From: Flavobacterium crassostreae
Lineage (GTDB): Bacteria > Bacteroidota > Bacteroidia > Flavobacteriales > Flavobacteriaceae
Reading direction: 5' to 3'
Assembly (NCBI RefSeq): GCF_001831475.1
Contig: NZ_CP017688.1
Coordinates: 806,001 to 870,000, forward strand
DNA: 64,000 bases
Both the position numbers and the translations under genes were made by a program. Of this stretch, positions 61,193 through 64,000 are shown piece by piece; position 1 is the first letter of the stretch, and each line of letters opens with the position of its first letter. The notes beneath the pieces were generated by a model. The model was not told the origin of the DNA, made no database searches, and saw only the letters and a list, made by a program, of their open reading frames with translations.

Positions 61193-62938
61193 ATGAAAAA
61201 GTTTTTATTTATAGTACTATGGAGCTTTCAAGGGCTTTTGGCCCAAGTGCAATTTGAAGCAAAAGTTAGCAAAACAACTCTGGGTTTAAACGAGAGACTT
61301 CGGATTGATTTTGCAATGAATATTGATGGAGACAACTTCAACGAACCCTCTTTTGACGGATTTCAGGTAATTGCAGGACCAAGCCAGCAAGTTAGCCAGT
61401 CTTGGATAAACGGCCGGAGCTCTTTTGAAAAAATTTACTCCTATTATTTATTACCTAACCGCAAAGGAATACTTACCATCAAGCCAGCCACCATAGAGTA
61501 CAATGGCCAGATTTACAAAACTACTCCCATAAAAGTAACGGTCACCGCTGCAGTAGAACAGCCTAAAGACCCTAATGATACGAGTATTTCGGCAGATAAT
61601 AATTTATACTTAATAGCAACTATATCTAAAACCAACCCGTATGTAAATGAACCCATAACGGTAGTCTACAAATTGTATTTTGCAAACATTGGGATTTCTA
61701 ATTTTAGGGAACTCAACAAACCCAAGTACAACGATTTTTGGAGTCAGAATATAGAAATAAAACAACTAGAGGCCGAAGAAGGAATATTCAAAGGAGAAAA
61801 CTACCGCTATGTAGTGTTAAAAAAAGTAGTACTCTATCCACAGAAATCTGGCAAGCTAATTATAGAACCACTCACCTTAGATGTAGATGTGCAATTGCCT
61901 ACCAATAGGCGCGATATTTTTGGCAGAATGTTACTTTCAGAGACCAGCAAAAAAGTTTCTGCAGGCGCCAAAACAATACAAGTACGGCCTTTGCCAGAAA
62001 GCGGCAAGCCAGACGATTTTACGGGAGCAGTAGGAACGTTTGATTTTAAAGTAACGCCTTCTAAAACAAGCTTAAAAAATGGCGAAAGCTTGGACTTGTT
62101 AGTACATGTAACCGGTAAAGGGAACCTAAAATTATTTAGTTTGCCCAAGCCAGTTGTGCCAAATGCCCTTGAGATGTATGATGCAGTACACCAAGAGAGC
62201 GTTACCACATCTTTGGCAGGAATGTCCGGAAAAATAACAGACAAGTACGCCATTGTGCCTCAGTATAAGGGCAATTATCCCATAAAACCGCTGCGTTTTT
62301 CTTATTTTGATTTAAATTCAGGTAGTTACAAAACCCTAAGTTCTCCAGAGATCTTGATCCAGGTTTTGAATGGTCCTACAGATACCCGAGCTACAGATAG
62401 TCTGAGCATAGCATCCGGAACAAATACCATACACACACCGCAGTTTGCTAACATCAAGACCAATACGGAACTAAAACCAACCAATCCAAAAGACTTTTTT
62501 GGATCGACAACCTACTTCTGGTTATTGCTGTTGCCATTTTTAGGAATACCATTACTTATACTATTTAAAAACAAAAAAGAAGCTTTTGATCGCGATATAG
62601 TAGGCAGCAAAATCCGCAACAACAATAGGTTGGCCAAAAAATATTTGTCTCAAGCCAAAAAGCAAACACACCATAAAGAATTGTTTTATATTGCCCTAGA
62701 GAAGGCCATGCATAACTTTCTTAAGGCAAAGTTGCATATGGAAACCTCAGAGATGAGTAAAGACAATATAAAGACCATTTTGTTAGATAAAAATGCAAAT
62801 CCGGCTACTGTAGACCAATTTATAGCACTTACTGAAAATTGCGAAATTGCACGATACGCACCAGCATCTAGTGCCGCAATCCAGAACGATTATGACAAAG
62901 CAGTAAGCATAATTGCATCCTTAGAAAAAGAAATCTAA
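61193..62938 (+). CDS. batD: BatD family protein
   Basis: A 581-residue protein with a signal peptide (cleavage near GLLAQ), several immunoglobulin-like beta domains (about 20-420; motifs LGLNERLRIDFAMNI, YYLLPNRKGILTIKPATIEY, LKPLRFSYFD-like IKPLRFSYFD), a TM helix (about 441-460, FWLLLLPFLGIPLLILF) and a cytoplasmic helical tail (about 465-581). It matches BatD (oxygen tolerance) proteins. The stalk probably projects into the periplasm and the tail contacts MoxR or the Bat partners. Confidence 0.93.
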   Translation: MKKFLFIVLWSFQGLLAQVQFEAKVSKTTLGLNERLRIDFAMNIDGDNFNEPSFDGFQVIAGPSQQVSQSWINGRSSFEKIYSYYLLPNRKGILTIKPATIEYNGQIYKTTPIKVTVTAAVEQPKDPNDTSISADNNLYLIATISKTNPYVNEPITVVYKLYFANIGISNFRELNKPKYNDFWSQNIEIKQLEAEEGIFKGENYRYVVLKKVVLYPQKSGKLIIEPLTLDVDVQLPTNRRDIFGRMLLSETSKKVSAGAKTIQVRPLPESGKPDDFTGAVGTFDFKVTPSKTSLKNGESLDLLVHVTGKGNLKLFSLPKPVVPNALEMYDAVHQESVTTSLAGMSGKITDKYAIVPQYKGNYPIKPLRFSYFDLNSGSYKTLSSPEILIQVLNGPTDTRATDSLSIASGTNTIHTPQFANIKTNTELKPTNPKDFFGSTTYFWLLLLPFLGIPLLILFKNKKEAFDRDIVGSKIRNNNRLAKKYLSQAKKQTHHKELFYIALEKAMHNFLKAKLHMETSEMSKDNIKTILLDKNANPATVDQFIALTENCEIARYAPASSAAIQNDYDKAVSIIASLEKEI

Positions 62939-63014
62939 CCAAAATTTGCAAAAAGTAAATTCCATGCCAAATCGGTTATCGTTGGTTTATAACCTAACTT
63001 AGAAACCCAAAAAA

Positions 63015-63758
63015 ATGAAAAACATTGTATATCTATTACTACTATTTGCTCCACTTTTAGTTGCTCAAAACAACTTTGAAAAAGGCAACCAATTGTATGC
63101 AAAAGGCAATTACGCCCAAGCCGCCGCCGCATATAATTTGGTTTTAGACGCTAATTTAGAATCTGCAGAACTATACTACAACCTAGCCAATTGCTATTAT
63201 AAATTAAATAAAGTAGCCCCAGCAATTTATAATTACGAAAAAGCATTGGTCCTAAAACCCAAGGATCCCCAAACAATAAACAATTTAAAATTTGCTCAAA
63301 AAAGAACCGTAGATACCGTCAAAGACATTCCTAAAGTAGGTTTTGCAAAATTACTTAGAGATTTTACGGCCCAATACCACTACAACACTTGGGGGTATCT
63401 CTCTGTTGGGATAGCAAGTTTGTTTTTGTTGCTATTTATAGGATATTATTTTTCTCAAAAAAGCCTTTTCAAACGAGTTTTTTTTGGAGGAATGCTACTA
63501 CTAAGTGTACTACTGGCCAGTAGTATTATGGCTGCTATTTTTGAACGCCAAGAGTGCCAAAAAGACCAACCAGCTATTGTTTTTGCCGAAAAAACAAACC
63601 TCCAAAAAACACCACAACAAAACAGTAAAACAATAATTACAGTGCACGAGGGTACAAAGGTGTTTGTAATTAAAACCATACAAGATTGGAAAAAAGTACA
63701 ATTAACAGATGGCACCAAGGGCTGGATAAACCAAAACGCCATTAAAGAAGTAAAATAA
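63015..63758 (+). CDS. batE: BatE, TPR plus SH3-like protein
   Basis: A 247-residue protein: signal peptide (cleavage near LLVAQ), two or three TPR units (about 18-95, NFEKGNQLYAKGNYAQAAAA, LYYNLANCYYKLNK), two TM helices (about 121-141 and 150-172) and a C-terminal bacterial SH3-like domain (about 190-245, GTKVFVIKTIQDWKKVQL, WINQNAIKEV). This is the BatE layout and it closes the operon. The next gene is convergent, 9 bp away. Confidence 0.92.
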   Translation: MKNIVYLLLLFAPLLVAQNNFEKGNQLYAKGNYAQAAAAYNLVLDANLESAELYYNLANCYYKLNKVAPAIYNYEKALVLKPKDPQTINNLKFAQKRTVDTVKDIPKVGFAKLLRDFTAQYHYNTWGYLSVGIASLFLLLFIGYYFSQKSLFKRVFFGGMLLLSVLLASSIMAAIFERQECQKDQPAIVFAEKTNLQKTPQQNSKTIITVHEGTKVFVIKTIQDWKKVQLTDGTKGWINQNAIKEVK

Positions 63759-63767
63759 TTCGATGCA

Positions 63768-63995
63768 CTATTCTTCCGTGTGGGACGGTGTTGGCTTAGT
63801 AGTTTGGGTGTTTTTAAAATCCGAGTACCATTTTTCAAGAGAAGGATATATAAAGCGGGCTGTTTTTTGTATCGGGTTATACAACAAAGACTGTTCAAAG
63901 GTTTCCTCTTTAACAAGCATGTTGTTCAAGTTGATTTTCTGAAAAAGATTGCATACCACACTCAACAACAAAATAGTTTTGAGCACACTCAGCAA
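63768..63995 (-). CDS. Small hypothetical protein, possibly cut by the window edge
   Basis: A frame of at least 75 codons, open to the window end, that starts at a TTG (63995) or lies partly outside the window. It has a short hydrophobic N-terminus (KTILLLSVVCNL), then a polar region with ETFEQSLLYNPIQKTARF and IYPSLEKWYSDFKN. The composition is protein-like and the frame does not overlap batE, so it is probably real. I recognise no family. Function unknown. Confidence 0.5.
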   Translation of the reverse strand: MLSVLKTILLLSVVCNLFQKINLNNMLVKEETFEQSLLYNPIQKTARFIYPSLEKWYSDFKNTQTTKPTPSHTEE

Positions 63996-64000
63996 TCCAC

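Overview
The window looks like chromosomal DNA of a member of the Bacteroidota, most likely a Flavobacterium or close relative. The evidence is the set of lineage-typical families (DUF4292, DUF2480, DUF3078, DUF5689, a Bat operon, an IscA-SufBCD-SufS-SufE cluster), the near absence of Shine-Dalgarno sequences, and many TANNTTTG -7 boxes (some with TTTG/TTG 19-23 nt upstream), the promoter form known for Flavobacterium. No ribosomal RNA, integrase, transposase or CRISPR array was seen.

Layout. 1-2160: 3' part of atpA and all of atpG, ended by a strong terminator. 2322-9087: a plus-strand envelope/housekeeping run (flippase, dUTPase, sugar nucleotidyltransferase, TPR protein, DUF4292 lipoprotein, EnvC-like protein). 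9126-15528: an orphan lipoprotein, then an accessory restriction block (PD-(D/E)XK/DUF5655 nuclease, decayed RhuM gene, large single-chain type IIG restriction-methylation enzyme) next to tRNA-Asn(GTT). 15670-26135: rseP, an Old Yellow Enzyme, a truncated oxidoreductase tail, a TonB receptor/DUF5689 lipoprotein pair, an FKBP isomerase, hflX and a DUF3078 protein. 26559-34082 (minus): the Fe-S assembly cluster, transcribed from the IscA-type gene through sufB, sufC, sufD, sufS, a small lipoprotein, sufE, a SufT-type gene and DUF2480, with apparent internal terminators. 34306-46143: MBL hydrolase, subtilase, M1 peptidase, threonine dehydrogenase, lipoprotein plus mfd, an ACT-domain protein, YraN and an LD-carboxypeptidase. 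46412-54320: nuclease, HAAO, ALDH7-type dehydrogenase, outer-membrane protein, phosphatase, AlbA-type protein, SDR and AKR. 54533-63758: a complete Bat operon (MoxR, DUF58, TM protein, BatA, BatB, BatC, BatD, BatE).

The most interesting unexplained structure is not coding. Three copies of one structured intergenic element (3839-3918, 18626-18697, 48111-48188) keep the same geometry: an outer 4-bp pair, a 14-nt left spacer, a variable stem-loop, a 15-16 nt right spacer. Both the outer pair and the stem show compensatory changes, and all three copies lie on the plus strand downstream of plus-strand coding sequence. A second family, AT-rich palindromes built from AAAGTTT/AAAGTC-like units, sits between genes of the atp, suf and bat operons. 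All assignments come from reading the sequence; no database search was run.
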